This document shows positions 1-4,971 of a DNA stretch of 9,771 bases, piece after piece. The notes under the pieces are model-generated. The model was not told where the DNA came from, did no database searches, and was given only the letters and a program-made list of their open reading frames with translations. The stretch's first letter is position 1. Each line of letters starts with the position of its first letter. The position numbers were made by a program, and so were the translations under genes. Source of the DNA: Candidatus Zambryskibacteria bacterium CG_4_9_14_3_um_filter_40_16 (GTDB lineage Bacteria > Patescibacteriota > Minisyncoccia > Phycocordibacterales > Zambryskibacteraceae); the NCBI GenBank assembly GCA_002791475.1, contig PFXE01000032.1, forward strand, positions 1 to 9,771, written 5' to 3'.

Positions 1-129
1 AAACACAGGTTAGATAATATTTTGGAGAAACTGAGTAAAACTTTGGAGAAATTTGCCGAGAAAGGTGTATTATCTAAAGATGAAAAGGATGAGATTACTA
101 ATATTATTTATCTATTTATGGATAAATAA
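1..129 (+). CDS. C-terminal end of an unidentified protein (partial)
   Basis: An open frame runs from the first base of the window to a TAA at 127-129, giving 42 residues with no start in view. The visible part is rich in Lys, Glu and Leu (for example LDNILEKLSKTLEKFAEKG) and looks like amphipathic helix, possibly coiled coil, ending in IIYLFMDK. No family can be recognised from this tail. The frame is supported by amino-acid composition and by an orderly end 21 bases before the next gene, which may be in the same transcript. The function is unknown, and random continuation of an AT-rich frame cannot be fully excluded. Confidence 0.55.
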   Translation, partial: KHRLDNILEKLSKTLEKFAEKGVLSKDEKDEITNIIYLFMDK

Positions 130-150
130 TATTAATTAATACAATAAATT

Positions 151-582
151 ATGAAGTATAAAAAAAAGTTGAATATTTTAGCATCATCTTCCTTAATAGT
201 TTTTGTTTTGTCCAGTTTTTTAATGAGCCCCATAAGAAGTGGTCTTTGTGGGGAAACTGATGTGAGTTGCGGAAATTTCTTGGGGGATAGTATCGGGATG
301 CCTTTGTTTACATTTTCTTTTAGTTTCTTTGTTTTGTTTACGATACTTCGTTGGTTATCTGAACCCGTCTTCAAAACCTGGTGGAGATTTGCTAAATACT
401 ATACTGTTGTTGCCGCTGTTCTTATCACCCTATCTCCTACAATAGATGGTTCCATATTTGGCTTTGATAAAGAATTTATGTCTTGGTTTTTGGCAAGTAT
501 TTTCCTGTTAACCTCATTAATTCTTATAGCTCGAAAATGGTGGCAGATAAGAAAATCAGATTCGCATATTCTGAATAGATGA
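151..582 (+). CDS. Four-helix integral membrane protein of unknown function
   Basis: This 143-residue protein has four hydrophobic segments, at about residues 7-26, 50-67, 83-98 and 111-127. Positive charges fall at the N-terminus (KYKKK), in the middle loop (R67, K75, R79, K82) and at the C-terminus (RKWWQIRK). By the positive-inside rule both termini are cytoplasmic. The first outer loop holds Cys33 and Cys40, which could form a disulfide outside the membrane. The first helix resembles a signal anchor, and no cleavage site is clear. There is no SD before the ATG; the upstream bases are almost all A and T. No family is recognised. A G/C-containing stem-loop follows at 595-627. It is certainly membrane-like, but its role is unknown. 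Confidence 0.75.
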   Translation: MKYKKKLNILASSSLIVFVLSSFLMSPIRSGLCGETDVSCGNFLGDSIGMPLFTFSFSFFVLFTILRWLSEPVFKTWWRFAKYYTVVAAVLITLSPTIDGSIFGFDKEFMSWFLASIFLLTSLILIARKWWQIRKSDSHILNR

Positions 583-594
583 TCCGGCAAGTCA

Positions 595-627
595 TTTTCC
601 AAGCCCTCCCCTTGGGGGTTTGGAAAA
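595..627. terminator. Stem-loop after the membrane-protein gene, possible terminator
   Basis: Bases 595-608 pair with 614-627 over 14 positions (two of them G-U) around a five-base loop, starting TTTTCCAA and ending TTGGAAAA. It lies 12 bases after the stop codon at 582. No real T-tract follows, so it may be a transcript-end or RNA-stability hairpin rather than a strong intrinsic terminator. Confidence 0.5.
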
Positions 628-637
628 GACAGAATTA

Positions 638-664
638 TTGACAGGGGAAGTGTCAAAGTGTAAT
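638..664 (+). promoter_or_regulatory. Candidate sigma70 promoter for the 83-aa gene, with a small inverted repeat
   Basis: A perfect -35 hexamer TTGACA (638-643) is followed 15 bases later by TGTAAT (659-664), five of six matches to the -10 consensus. A 17-base spacing would give the weaker TAATTT at 661. The -35 box is also one arm of the inverted repeat TTGACA/TGTCAA (638-643 and 651-656), which could serve as an operator. The short spacing keeps confidence moderate. Confidence 0.4.
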
Positions 665-707
665 TTGTGTGGTGGACTGTCTCTAGTTTCCTCAACGGGA
701 GGTTTGT

Positions 708-959
708 ATGTGTTCGTCAGAAGACTCGCAAGGAGGCGACACCCTTACTCGTTATAGGAAAAGAAGGTTGGAGCTCATGGCCTTGTCAACAGAAGAACTT
801 CAACTGAAGTACAACGACTTTCTTTTCACCAGATACGAAGCGATGGTTTTGGGGGTTGTGGATGGTCGCGATGAGCATTCTACCGTTCCGCCTCTTGATT
901 CTGATGAGAATGTCATCCATGAATTACTCCGAGAGCGCAGATTGGCTCAAATGTTTTGA
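708..959 (+). CDS. Small soluble protein of unknown function (83 aa)
   Basis: The frame encodes 83 residues and begins with ATG five bases after a strong SD, GGGAGG at 697-702, which fixes the start. The protein is hydrophilic and charged. It has a basic patch near the N-terminus (RYRKRRLELM) and a probable helical end (VIHELLRERRLAQMF), with no membrane segment or Cys-rich site. It matches no family I recognise. Evidence that it is real comes from the SD, the upstream TTGACA box and the strong intrinsic terminator at 982-1020 that closes the unit. The same arrangement recurs for the next two small genes, so it is probably transcribed alone. Confidence 0.7.
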   Translation: MCSSEDSQGGDTLTRYRKRRLELMALSTEELQLKYNDFLFTRYEAMVLGVVDGRDEHSTVPPLDSDENVIHELLRERRLAQMF

Positions 960-981
960 CTGGTATTTCGTCGGCAGGCAC

Positions 982-1020
982 GCCGCCGTTCGCATTTTGC
1001 GGACGGCGGCTATTTGTTTG
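982..1020 (+). terminator. Strong intrinsic terminator
   Basis: GCCGCCGTTCGC (982-993) pairs with GCGGACGGCGGC (999-1010) over 12 positions, one of them G-U, around a five-base ATTTT loop. TATTTGTTTG follows. It starts 22 bases after the stop of the 83-aa gene and should end that transcript. Confidence 0.85.
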
Positions 1021-1087
1021 CAAATTATTTAAATTTGTGTAGAGTCCGAATGGGAGATAGTATCCAAACAAAAACGAGGAGGCAGAT

Positions 1088-1426
1088 ATGTTCATTACAG
1101 AGCGTGATTTGGCGTGGCTTGCCGAGCATGCCGAGGGTGTGGAGATTGGCAAAAGCATATTGGGAAAATGCAAAAAGACAGGAAGCCCAATTGTTAGAGC
1201 TTTGGTAAACAGGCATGTGATGGGACGGCTCGGTTTCCAAAGAATTCTGATGGAAGAAGAAATCGTAACCCACGTGCAGTGTCTTTCCTGCCAGTCGTCC
1301 GTGGTACCACCGGAGTATGGAAGCGAAGTGGACGAAAGTTCTTTGGTTTTCGTCCCACCGGAATTTACATTCCCTTTCAAATCCGTGCCACCAGCACCAG
1401 CACAGTCAATCAATGGGGCCGCTTAG
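1088..1426 (+). CDS. Small protein of unknown function (112 aa)
   Basis: The ATG at 1088 lies five bases after the SD AGGAGG (1077-1082), a strong signal that supports this start. The 112-residue product has a helical N-terminal half (ERDLAWLAEHAEGVEIGKSILGKCKKTG, then IVRALVNRHVMGRLGFQRILMEEEI). A CLSC pair follows, then a Pro/Val-rich tail with a twice-repeated VPPEF/VPPEY motif. The single CxxC could bind metal only together with another ligand or by dimerising. No family is recognised. The TAG stop (1424-1426) lies inside the stem-loop of the terminator at 1416-1455, so translation and termination are physically linked. Overlapping frames on both strands are shadows of this gene. Confidence 0.7.
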   Translation: MFITERDLAWLAEHAEGVEIGKSILGKCKKTGSPIVRALVNRHVMGRLGFQRILMEEEIVTHVQCLSCQSSVVPPEYGSEVDESSLVFVPPEFTFPFKSVPPAPAQSINGAA

Positions 1427-1455
1427 TTGCGAGAGCAACGGCGGCCCTTTCGTTT
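1416..1455 (+). terminator. Intrinsic terminator overlapping the stop codon of the 112-aa gene
   Basis: An outer stem GGGCCGC/GCGGCCC (1416-1422 with 1441-1447) encloses an inner stem GTTGC/GCAAC with a GAGA tetraloop (about 1426-1439). TTTCGTTT follows. The stop codon of the upstream gene sits in the internal loop. Confidence 0.8.
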
Positions 1456-1480
1456 GACACGCGCAAAACATGAGTATAGT
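1454..1480 (+). promoter_or_regulatory. Candidate sigma70 promoter for the 76-aa membrane protein
   Basis: A perfect TTGACA (1454-1459) and TATAGT (1475-1480, five of six matches) are separated by 15 bases, slightly short of the ideal 17. The -35 box overlaps the T-tract of the preceding terminator, so the two transcription units abut with no spare sequence. Confidence 0.45.
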
Positions 1481-1528
1481 TTTGAAACTGGAAAGTTGTA
1501 AATTCACCACAACCAGCAAGGGGGTAAT

Positions 1529-1759
1529 ATGTTTCAACGCGCCATGTTCAGATACCCCCGCATTTATTTATGTGGGATTATCTTGGGGGGTTTTGTTGTG
1601 GGGGTGGCGATGTATCTTCTTCTCTTTGCATTTTTTGGCAATATCAGAAGCCAGGCGATGATTCTTACGAGCACGCTCGTTGGCGTCCTTTGGTTTCTGG
1701 AGAAGTACTGCCGATTTGCCAATGCTATCAGCGTGAAGGAAGAAGGAAGATCAAAATAG
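1529..1759 (+). CDS. Small two-helix membrane protein of unknown function (76 aa)
   Basis: The start is set by a G-rich SD (AAGGGGG, about 1517-1523) five bases before the ATG. The 76-residue product has two hydrophobic segments, about residues 13-36 (YLCGIILGGFVVGVAMYLLLFAFF) and 43-57 (AMILTSTLVGVLWFL). A short loop containing Arg lies between them, and the tail is charged (VKEEGRSK). It is a predicted helical hairpin in the membrane, with both ends probably cytoplasmic. No family is recognised. It is the third consecutive small gene here with its own SD and terminator (1777-1817). Confidence 0.65.
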   Translation: MFQRAMFRYPRIYLCGIILGGFVVGVAMYLLLFAFFGNIRSQAMILTSTLVGVLWFLEKYCRFANAISVKEEGRSK

Positions 1760-1776
1760 AAAATAAATCGCTTGTT

Positions 1777-1817
1777 GCCCCCATTCGCGCTAGCGCGAAT
1801 GAGGGCATGGTTGTTAT
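1777..1817 (+). terminator. Intrinsic terminator with a 14-bp stem
   Basis: GCCCCCATTCGCGC (1777-1790) pairs with GCGCGAATGAGGGC (1793-1806) with one C/A mismatch. The centre is the palindrome GCGCTAGCGC. The following sequence ATGGTTGTTATT is only moderately T-rich. It separates the small-gene region from the rplJ promoter. Confidence 0.7.
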
Positions 1818-1827
1818 TAAAAAATGT

Positions 1828-1855
1828 TTGACAAAATTTGTTTATTGCGTAAACT
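1828..1855 (+). promoter_or_regulatory. Candidate promoter of the rplJ-rplL operon
   Basis: A perfect -35 box TTGACA (1828-1833) is followed, 16 bases on, by TAAACT (1850-1855, four of six matches to TATAAT). An alternative extended -10, TGTTATAGG, lies at about 1859-1867 without a matching -35 box. Transcription starting just after either would include the whole L10 leader fold at 1879-1982. Confidence 0.5.
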
Positions 1856-1878
1856 GGTTTGTTATAGGGTCAAAGACA

Positions 1879-1982
1879 ATCGGCGTTCCGCTACAGCGGG
1901 GCACAATCCTCAAATGAGGCAAGCCGATCGAGACACTCTGCTTGGCAGAGAAGTATCACGTCGACCTTTGTGGTCGTTTTTT
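1879..1982 (+). promoter_or_regulatory. L10 leader RNA with attenuator-like hairpin upstream of rplJ
   Basis: The region folds as a three-way junction. A closing stem ATCGGC/GCCGAT (1879-1884, 1923-1928) encloses hairpin GTTCCGC-TACA-GCGGGGC (1885-1902) and hairpin CCTC-AAAT-GAGG (1908-1919). A third hairpin, CTCTGC-TTG-GCAGAG, follows at 1936-1950. The last is CGACC/GGTCG (1962-1966, 1972-1976) followed by six T, a terminator-like element ending 16 bases before the rplJ ATG. This matches the known L10 leader, in which the L10-(L12)n complex binds the junction and represses its own operon. CGATCG (1925-1930) can also pair with TGGTCG (1971-1976), so the closing stem and an antiterminator exclude each other. 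That switch is inferred. Confidence 0.75.
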
Positions 1983-1998
1983 GTTAGAAAAATCAATC

Positions 1999-2490
1999 AT
2001 GGCAATAAATAGAGAAAAAAAGAAAGAAATTGTTGAAAAGGTGAAAAACTCGCTCAACGCTTCCAAGTCTATGGTTTTTGTGAATTTTCACGGGCTTACC
2101 GTAGGGGCGGTTGATGAGTTGCGCAGGGCGCTTAGAGTCGCCAAAATCGGCTATTTTGTTGCTAAGAAAAATCTCATAGGTCTGGCACTGGACGACGCAA
2201 AGATTTCAGGAGAAAGGCCGTCTTTCCCAGGAGAATTGGCTCTAGCCTATGGCGATGATTTAGTCGCGCCTGCCAGAGAAATTTATGAATTCCAAAAGAA
2301 AAATCCAGACAATATAAAAATTGTCGGAGGAATATTTGACGGTAAATATATGGACCTTGTGGCTATGAATGAAATAGCGGCCATACCGCCACTACCTATT
2401 ATTCACGGCAAGTTTGTGAACATTATAAATAGCCCGATACAGCGATTCGTGATTGGCCTGTCACAAATCGCCGTGGCGAAGAGCGAATGA
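1999..2490 (+). CDS. rplJ: 50S ribosomal protein L10 (uL10)
   Basis: This 163-residue protein anchors the L7/L12 dimers to the 23S rRNA stalk base and so forms the GTPase-factor stalk of the 50S subunit. Recognisable L10 features are the N-terminus AINREKKKEIVEKVKNSLNASKSMVFVNFHGLTV and the rRNA-binding core with RRALRVAKIGYFVAKKNLIGLAL. The middle is VGGIFDGKYMDL. The C-terminal helix that binds L7/L12 (FVNIINSPIQRFVIGLSQIA) follows. Length is usual for the family (about 160-175). I chose ATG 1999 because the in-frame TTG at 1942 lies inside the leader hairpins and adds 19 residues unlike any L10. No SD is visible; the sequence before the ATG is AGAAAAATCAATC. It is cotranscribed with rplL. 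Confidence 0.95.
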   Translation: MAINREKKKEIVEKVKNSLNASKSMVFVNFHGLTVGAVDELRRALRVAKIGYFVAKKNLIGLALDDAKISGERPSFPGELALAYGDDLVAPAREIYEFQKKNPDNIKIVGGIFDGKYMDLVAMNEIAAIPPLPIIHGKFVNIINSPIQRFVIGLSQIAVAKSE

Positions 2491-2546
2491 AGAATGAATA
2501 AAGAATGATGAGGGAAATCATAACTCTTAATTCCTGATTCATAATT
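2484..2546. repeat. AT-rich imperfect repeat in the rplJ-rplL gap
   Basis: Three copies of GAATGA (2485-2490, 2492-2497 and 2502-2507) are followed by an imperfect inverted copy (CTCTTAATTCCTGATTCATAATTC, read in two parts: CTCTTAATTCC and TGATTCATAATTC). The arms could form a long, weak AT-rich stem. The 91-base gap is long for an L10-L7/L12 pair. It may tune the ratio of the two proteins, because four to six copies of L7/L12 are needed per L10. That role is inferred. Confidence 0.45.
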
Positions 2547-2581
2547 CAAAAAAACAATATTAATCAATTAACATAATTATT

Positions 2582-3085
2582 ATGAGTGATGAACAAGATG
2601 TAAAAACCGAAGGTGAAGAAAAAATTGAAGCTACCCCAGCATCCGCGCCCATAGTGGAAGAAAAAAAAGAGGTTAAAGAAGAAAAGAAAGAAGAGGTCGT
2701 TTCTAAAGATGTTGAGGTCCCCGCAAAATTTAAAAAGATTGTTGAAGAAATAGAAAAAATGTCGGTTCTTGACCTCAACGAGCTGGTGAAGGTGTTTGAG
2801 AATAAGTTTGGCGTTTCAGCTCAAGCGGTGGCGGCCGCTCCGCAAGGAGGTGTGGCTCCAGCTGAAGAGGCAAGCGGTGTGGCAAACATTGAATTAACGG
2901 ACGGTGGCGCTAGTAAAATAGCGGTTATTAAAGTGGTGAAAGAGGTCTTGGGCCTCGGTCTCAAGGAGGCCAAAGATTTGGTGGATGCCGCACCTTCTAT
3001 GCTTAAAGAGGGAATGAAAAAAGAAGAGGCAGAGGAATTCAAGAAGAAAATTGAGGAAGCCGGAGGTAAGGTTACTTTAAAGTAA
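2582..3085 (+). CDS. rplL: 50S ribosomal protein L7/L12 (bL12) with long acidic N-terminal extension
   Basis: The multicopy stalk protein recruits and stimulates translational GTPases. The dimerisation domain is at residues 47-80 (PAKFKKIVEEIEKMSVLDLNELVKVFENKFGVSA). An Ala/Pro/Gly-rich hinge spans about 81-100. The globular C-terminal domain at 101-167 carries the family hallmarks KIAVIKVVKEVLGLGLKEAKDLVDAAP and EEAGGKVTLK. The 167-residue length is well above the usual 120-130. The excess is a Lys/Glu-rich, low-complexity segment (1-46) before the dimerisation domain. No ATG lies between residue 1 and Met60, and Met60 is inside the domain, so ATG 2582 is the best start. No SD is visible. 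It lies in the L10-leader-controlled operon. Confidence 0.95.
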   Translation: MSDEQDVKTEGEEKIEATPASAPIVEEKKEVKEEKKEEVVSKDVEVPAKFKKIVEEIEKMSVLDLNELVKVFENKFGVSAQAVAAAPQGGVAPAEEASGVANIELTDGGASKIAVIKVVKEVLGLGLKEAKDLVDAAPSMLKEGMKKEEAEEFKKKIEEAGGKVTLK

Positions 3086-3143
3086 TCTTACAGTAGGTCC
3101 CGAGCGAAGCGAGGGGCAAGGAGGTAAAGTTACTCTAAAATAA
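3062..3143 (+). repeat. Direct repeat of the rplL tail (second synonymous copy after the stop)
   Basis: The last 24 bases of rplL (3062-3085, encoding GGKVTLK-stop) recur at 3120-3143 with 21 of 24 identities. All three differences are synonymous (AAG/AAA, TTA/CTA, AAG/AAA), so the second copy also reads GGKVTLK-stop. The 34 bases between contain the mirror-like CGAGCGAAGCGAG. The second copy has no start codon or upstream coding sequence. It forms most of the left arm of the following hairpin. It is probably a remnant of an rplL duplication or of recombination with a related allele. Confidence 0.7.
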
Positions 3144-3170
3144 ACAAAGGTTTATTTTAGAGTAACTTTA
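3125..3170. repeat. Perfect 21-bp inverted repeat (hairpin) after rplL
   Basis: Bases 3125-3145 are the exact reverse complement of 3150-3170 with a four-base AAAG loop. The arms begin TAAAGTTACTC and end GAGTAACTTTA. The hairpin could be a transcript-end or stability structure for rplJL mRNA. No T-tract follows, so efficient termination more likely occurs at 3264-3298. Confidence 0.85.
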
Positions 3171-3177
3171 AGCCGCA

Positions 3178-3250
3178 GCACACAAAGTCCGACCGTACCA
3201 ACGGTCGGGTGCGAGCCGGGGTCGTACGCGTTTCTAGCAAGAAACGGCGT
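3178..3250. other. Structured spacer with two stable hairpins
   Basis: Two clear helices are present. CCGACCGT-ACCA-ACGGTCGG (3189-3208) can be extended by GCAC/GTGC (3178-3181 with 3209-3212). ACGC-GTTTCT-AGCA-AGAAAC-GCGT (3226-3250) has one bulged G. The segment is visibly more GC-rich than its flanks. I see no tRNA, no known riboswitch and no plausible frame. It could be a 3' untranslated structure of rplJL or a small RNA read from either strand. Confidence 0.5.
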
Positions 3251-3263
3251 GTGACAAGTTAAG

Positions 3264-3298
3264 ACAAAAACACCCAAAAATGAGGGTGTTTTTGTTTG
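3264..3298. terminator. Intrinsic terminator of the rplJL operon, bidirectional form
   Basis: ACAAAAACACCC (3264-3275) pairs perfectly with GGGTGTTTTTGT (3284-3295) around an eight-base loop. The A-run before and T-run after make it able to work in both directions. Confidence 0.85.
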
Positions 3299-3366
3299 TC
3301 GGGTTTCATTTTTTAAGCACAGTAAGGGAGATGACCTTATTGTTCCAAGGTGGTAATATATGAAGC

Positions 3367-3987
3367 ATGGATACACTAAACCAACTGTTTGGAAGCACCG
3401 CAAAAGTAAAAACCATAAAACTTTTTCTGTTTAATCCCAAGGTTTCTTTTGATATAAATGATATCGCCCAAAAAACCAAAGAACCAGTTTCTAAAATCAG
3501 AAAAGAAATTTCCACTTTGCTTAAGTTAAAACTGATTAAAAAGAAAACTTTTTACAAACAAGTAGAAAAAAAGGTTCGCAAAAAGAAGGTTTTAAAACGA
3601 GTGAGGGTATCGGGGTGGCTACTGAATGAAAATTTTGGGTATACCATCCCTCTTCAAGCCTTTTTGGTAACCATGAACAATCTCGGTCCAAAGGATATTG
3701 TCAAAAAAATATCCAAAGCAGGAAGTGTGAAATTTATAGCGATAGCCGGAGCTTTCATCCAAGATGGTGAAAGCAGAGTTGACCTACTTGTCGTTGGTGA
3801 CCGCTTAAAGAGGGGAATTTTAGATTCAGCGGTTAGGTCCATTGAATCTGAATTTGGCAGAGAGCTTAAATATGCCGTGTTTGAAACCTCTGATTTTGAG
3901 TACCGTTTGAACTTTTACGACAAGTTAATAAGGGACGTTCTGGAAAATCCCCACGAGAAAATATTGAATAAATTGGGCGTAACATAG
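3367..3987 (+). CDS. Winged-helix protein with a nucleotidyltransferase-like C-terminal domain
   Basis: The 206-residue protein has two parts. Residues about 5-60 resemble a winged helix-turn-helix (FDINDIAQKTKEPVSKIRKEISTLLKLKLIKKK). A very basic wing or linker follows (KQVEKKVRKKKVLKRVRV). The C-terminal half has the pattern of a minimal nucleotidyltransferase fold: IAIAGAF where families have a GS motif, then VDLLVVGD where they have the acidic metal-binding strand, and a C-terminal YAVFETSDFEYRL. The GS motif is replaced by GA, so catalytic activity is doubtful. A DNA-binding regulator is my best inference. The nearest SD-like sequence, AAGGTGG, is 13 bases before this ATG. It stands closer to an out-of-frame ATG at 3360 that opens only a 24-codon frame. 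Confidence 0.7.
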   Translation: MDTLNQLFGSTAKVKTIKLFLFNPKVSFDINDIAQKTKEPVSKIRKEISTLLKLKLIKKKTFYKQVEKKVRKKKVLKRVRVSGWLLNENFGYTIPLQAFLVTMNNLGPKDIVKKISKAGSVKFIAIAGAFIQDGESRVDLLVVGDRLKRGILDSAVRSIESEFGRELKYAVFETSDFEYRLNFYDKLIRDVLENPHEKILNKLGVT

Positions 3988-4005
3988 TCAAATAGTGTTT
4001 GATTC

Positions 4006-4014
4006 TTATCCACA
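4006..4014 (+). promoter_or_regulatory. Single match to the DnaA-box consensus
   Basis: TTATCCACA is an exact match to the consensus DnaA-box (TTATNCACA). It stands alone in the gap between the winged-helix gene and the MscS-like gene, without a visible cluster or dnaA/dnaN neighbours. It could be a DnaA-responsive site or chance. Confidence 0.3.
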
Positions 4015-4044
4015 TCAACACACTCAAAATCATAAATAATGTGA

Positions 4045-4053
4045 TGTTATAAT
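4045..4053 (+). promoter_or_regulatory. Extended -10 promoter for the MscS/CmpX-like gene
   Basis: TGTTATAAT is a perfect extended -10 (TG at 4045-4046, TATAAT at 4048-4053). No good -35 box is seen at the expected distance, which extended -10 promoters can tolerate. It would give a leader of about 95 bases that contains the palindrome at 4125-4144. Confidence 0.55.
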
Positions 4054-4124
4054 GATTTGTAGGTACTTTGTTAAGTATTTTTAACAGAAAGGTCAATTAT
4101 AAGTGATTTAATGTGCCAAAATAT

Positions 4125-4144
4125 AACGATTTTTAAAAATCGTT
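4125..4144. repeat. Perfect 20-bp palindrome upstream of the MscS/CmpX-like start
   Basis: AACGATTTTTAAAAATCGTT reads the same on both strands and ends 13 bases before the ATG at 4158. As DNA it could be an operator for a dimeric regulator. As RNA it could form a hairpin next to a weak purine-rich ribosome site (AAAGAAAAAA). Confidence 0.6.
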
Positions 4145-4157
4145 TTAAAGAAAAAAT

Positions 4158-4850
4158 ATGTTAATTCAAACATGGGGAGAAGTGTTAACCGTTTCTTTCC
4201 AAGAACTATGGGGTGGAATAATACAATTTATTCCAAGTCTCGTGGTTGCGATAATTATTTTTATTCTCGGATGGGTAGTCGGAACCATTGTGGGAAGGGG
4301 AATTAACCAACTGTTTCGGTCAGCAAGAGTTGACGAGGCGCTGAAAAAAACCGGAGCGGATGAGGTTGTGCACCGTGGTGGAATGAATCTTGATTCAGGC
4401 GCTTTTGTCGGAGGGTTGGTCAAATGGTTTATCATCGTAGTATTTTTGATAGCCGCATTTGATGTTTTAGGACTTGAACAGGTAAATGTTTTCCTTAGAA
4501 CTGTAGTCCTGACTTATCTACCAAGAGTGATAGTTGCCGTTTTGGTTCTATTAGTTGGAGGTGTTTTGGGAGAAGCTATGCAGAAAGTGGTAATCACTTC
4601 TGCAAGAGCGGCTCAAATATCTTCCGCTTCAATGTTGGGAGCTTTGGCAAGGTGGGCGATTTGGATTTTCGCTTTTCTGGCTGCTCTTTTCCAACTAGGA
4701 ATAGCCGCAGCATTCAGTCAGACACTATTTACGGGATTTGTTGTTGCTGTTTCTTTGGCCATAGGACTATCCTTTGGTCTTGGGGGGCAGTCAGCAGCAG
4801 CCAGCTTCATTGATAAGATGAGGCACGAAATGACGGATAATCATAAGTAA
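4158..4850 (+). CDS. MscS/CmpX-like membrane protein with TM_helix repeats
   Basis: The 230-residue protein has about five transmembrane helices, near residues 21-46, 84-104, 118-138, 161-182 and 190-210. Two internal repeats are visible. One is FIPSLVVAIIIFILGWVVGTIVGR followed by VGGLVKWFIIVVFLIAAFDVLGL. The other is YLPRVIVAVLVLLVGGVLGEAMQK followed by LGALARWAIWIFAFLAALFQLGI. This arrangement is typical of the conserved TM_helix family (PF05552), related to MscS-type channels and CmpX. The last helix ends AIGLSFGLGGQ, like an MscS pore-lining helix. The cytoplasmic beta domain of true MscS is absent, because the chain stops about 20 residues later. A role in osmotic or envelope stress is inferred. 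A terminator follows at 4880. Confidence 0.8.
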   Translation: MLIQTWGEVLTVSFQELWGGIIQFIPSLVVAIIIFILGWVVGTIVGRGINQLFRSARVDEALKKTGADEVVHRGGMNLDSGAFVGGLVKWFIIVVFLIAAFDVLGLEQVNVFLRTVVLTYLPRVIVAVLVLLVGGVLGEAMQKVVITSARAAQISSASMLGALARWAIWIFAFLAALFQLGIAAAFSQTLFTGFVVAVSLAIGLSFGLGGQSAAASFIDKMRHEMTDNHK

Positions 4851-4879
4851 AAAATACATATTTTGACTCACAAAAACTG

Positions 4880-4904
4880 CCGCCCTTATATGGGGGCGGT
4901 TTTT
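4880..4904 (+). terminator. Intrinsic terminator of the MscS/CmpX-like gene
   Basis: CCGCCC (4880-4885) pairs with GGGCGG (4894-4899), followed by five T. It ends two bases before the -35 box of the rRNA promoter, so the two units are insulated. Confidence 0.85.
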
Positions 4905-4905
4905 G

Positions 4906-4933
4906 TTGACAGTAAATATTTATCGTTTATACT
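4906..4933 (+). promoter_or_regulatory. Sigma70-type promoter of the 23S rRNA unit
   Basis: TTGACA (4906-4911), a 16-base AT-rich spacer and TATACT (4928-4933) make the best promoter in the window. The GTACGGAC after the -10 resembles a GC-containing rRNA discriminator. Transcription should begin near 4940. No 16S gene lies between this promoter and the 23S, so the 23S has its own promoter. Confidence 0.8.
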
Positions 4934-4971
4934 GTACGGACACTATATGTTCATAAATTCAAGACTTATTT

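Noticed and set aside
1318..1396. tRNA-like T-loop and CCA end (TTTCAAATCC...GCCACCA)
   Set aside because: No matching acceptor stem or D/anticodon arms, and it lies within the 112-aa coding frame.
913..1413. 166-residue minus-strand frame across the 83-aa and 112-aa genes
   Set aside because: It crosses a strong terminator, has no SD, and is antisense to two frames that each have a strong SD.
960..1450. Integron-cassette idea for the small genes with hairpins after them
   Set aside because: The hairpins are followed by T-runs and lack paired attC core sites (RYYYAAC/GTTRRRY); terminators explain them.
1942..1998. TTG start 19 codons upstream that would lengthen L10 to 182 residues
   Set aside because: The extra codons fall inside the leader hairpins and terminator-like element, and the extension resembles no L10 N-terminus.
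3098..3116. CGAGCGAAGCGAG thought to be a hairpin
   Set aside because: It is a mirror repeat, not an inverted one, so it does not form a stem.
3360..3434. 24-codon frame starting at ATG 3360, better spaced from AAGGTGG than ATG 3367
   Set aside because: Too short and with no recognisable features; at most a leader peptide overlapping the real gene.
4006..4014. Possible replication origin from the DnaA box
   Set aside because: Only one box, with no cluster, AT-rich repeats or replication genes nearby.
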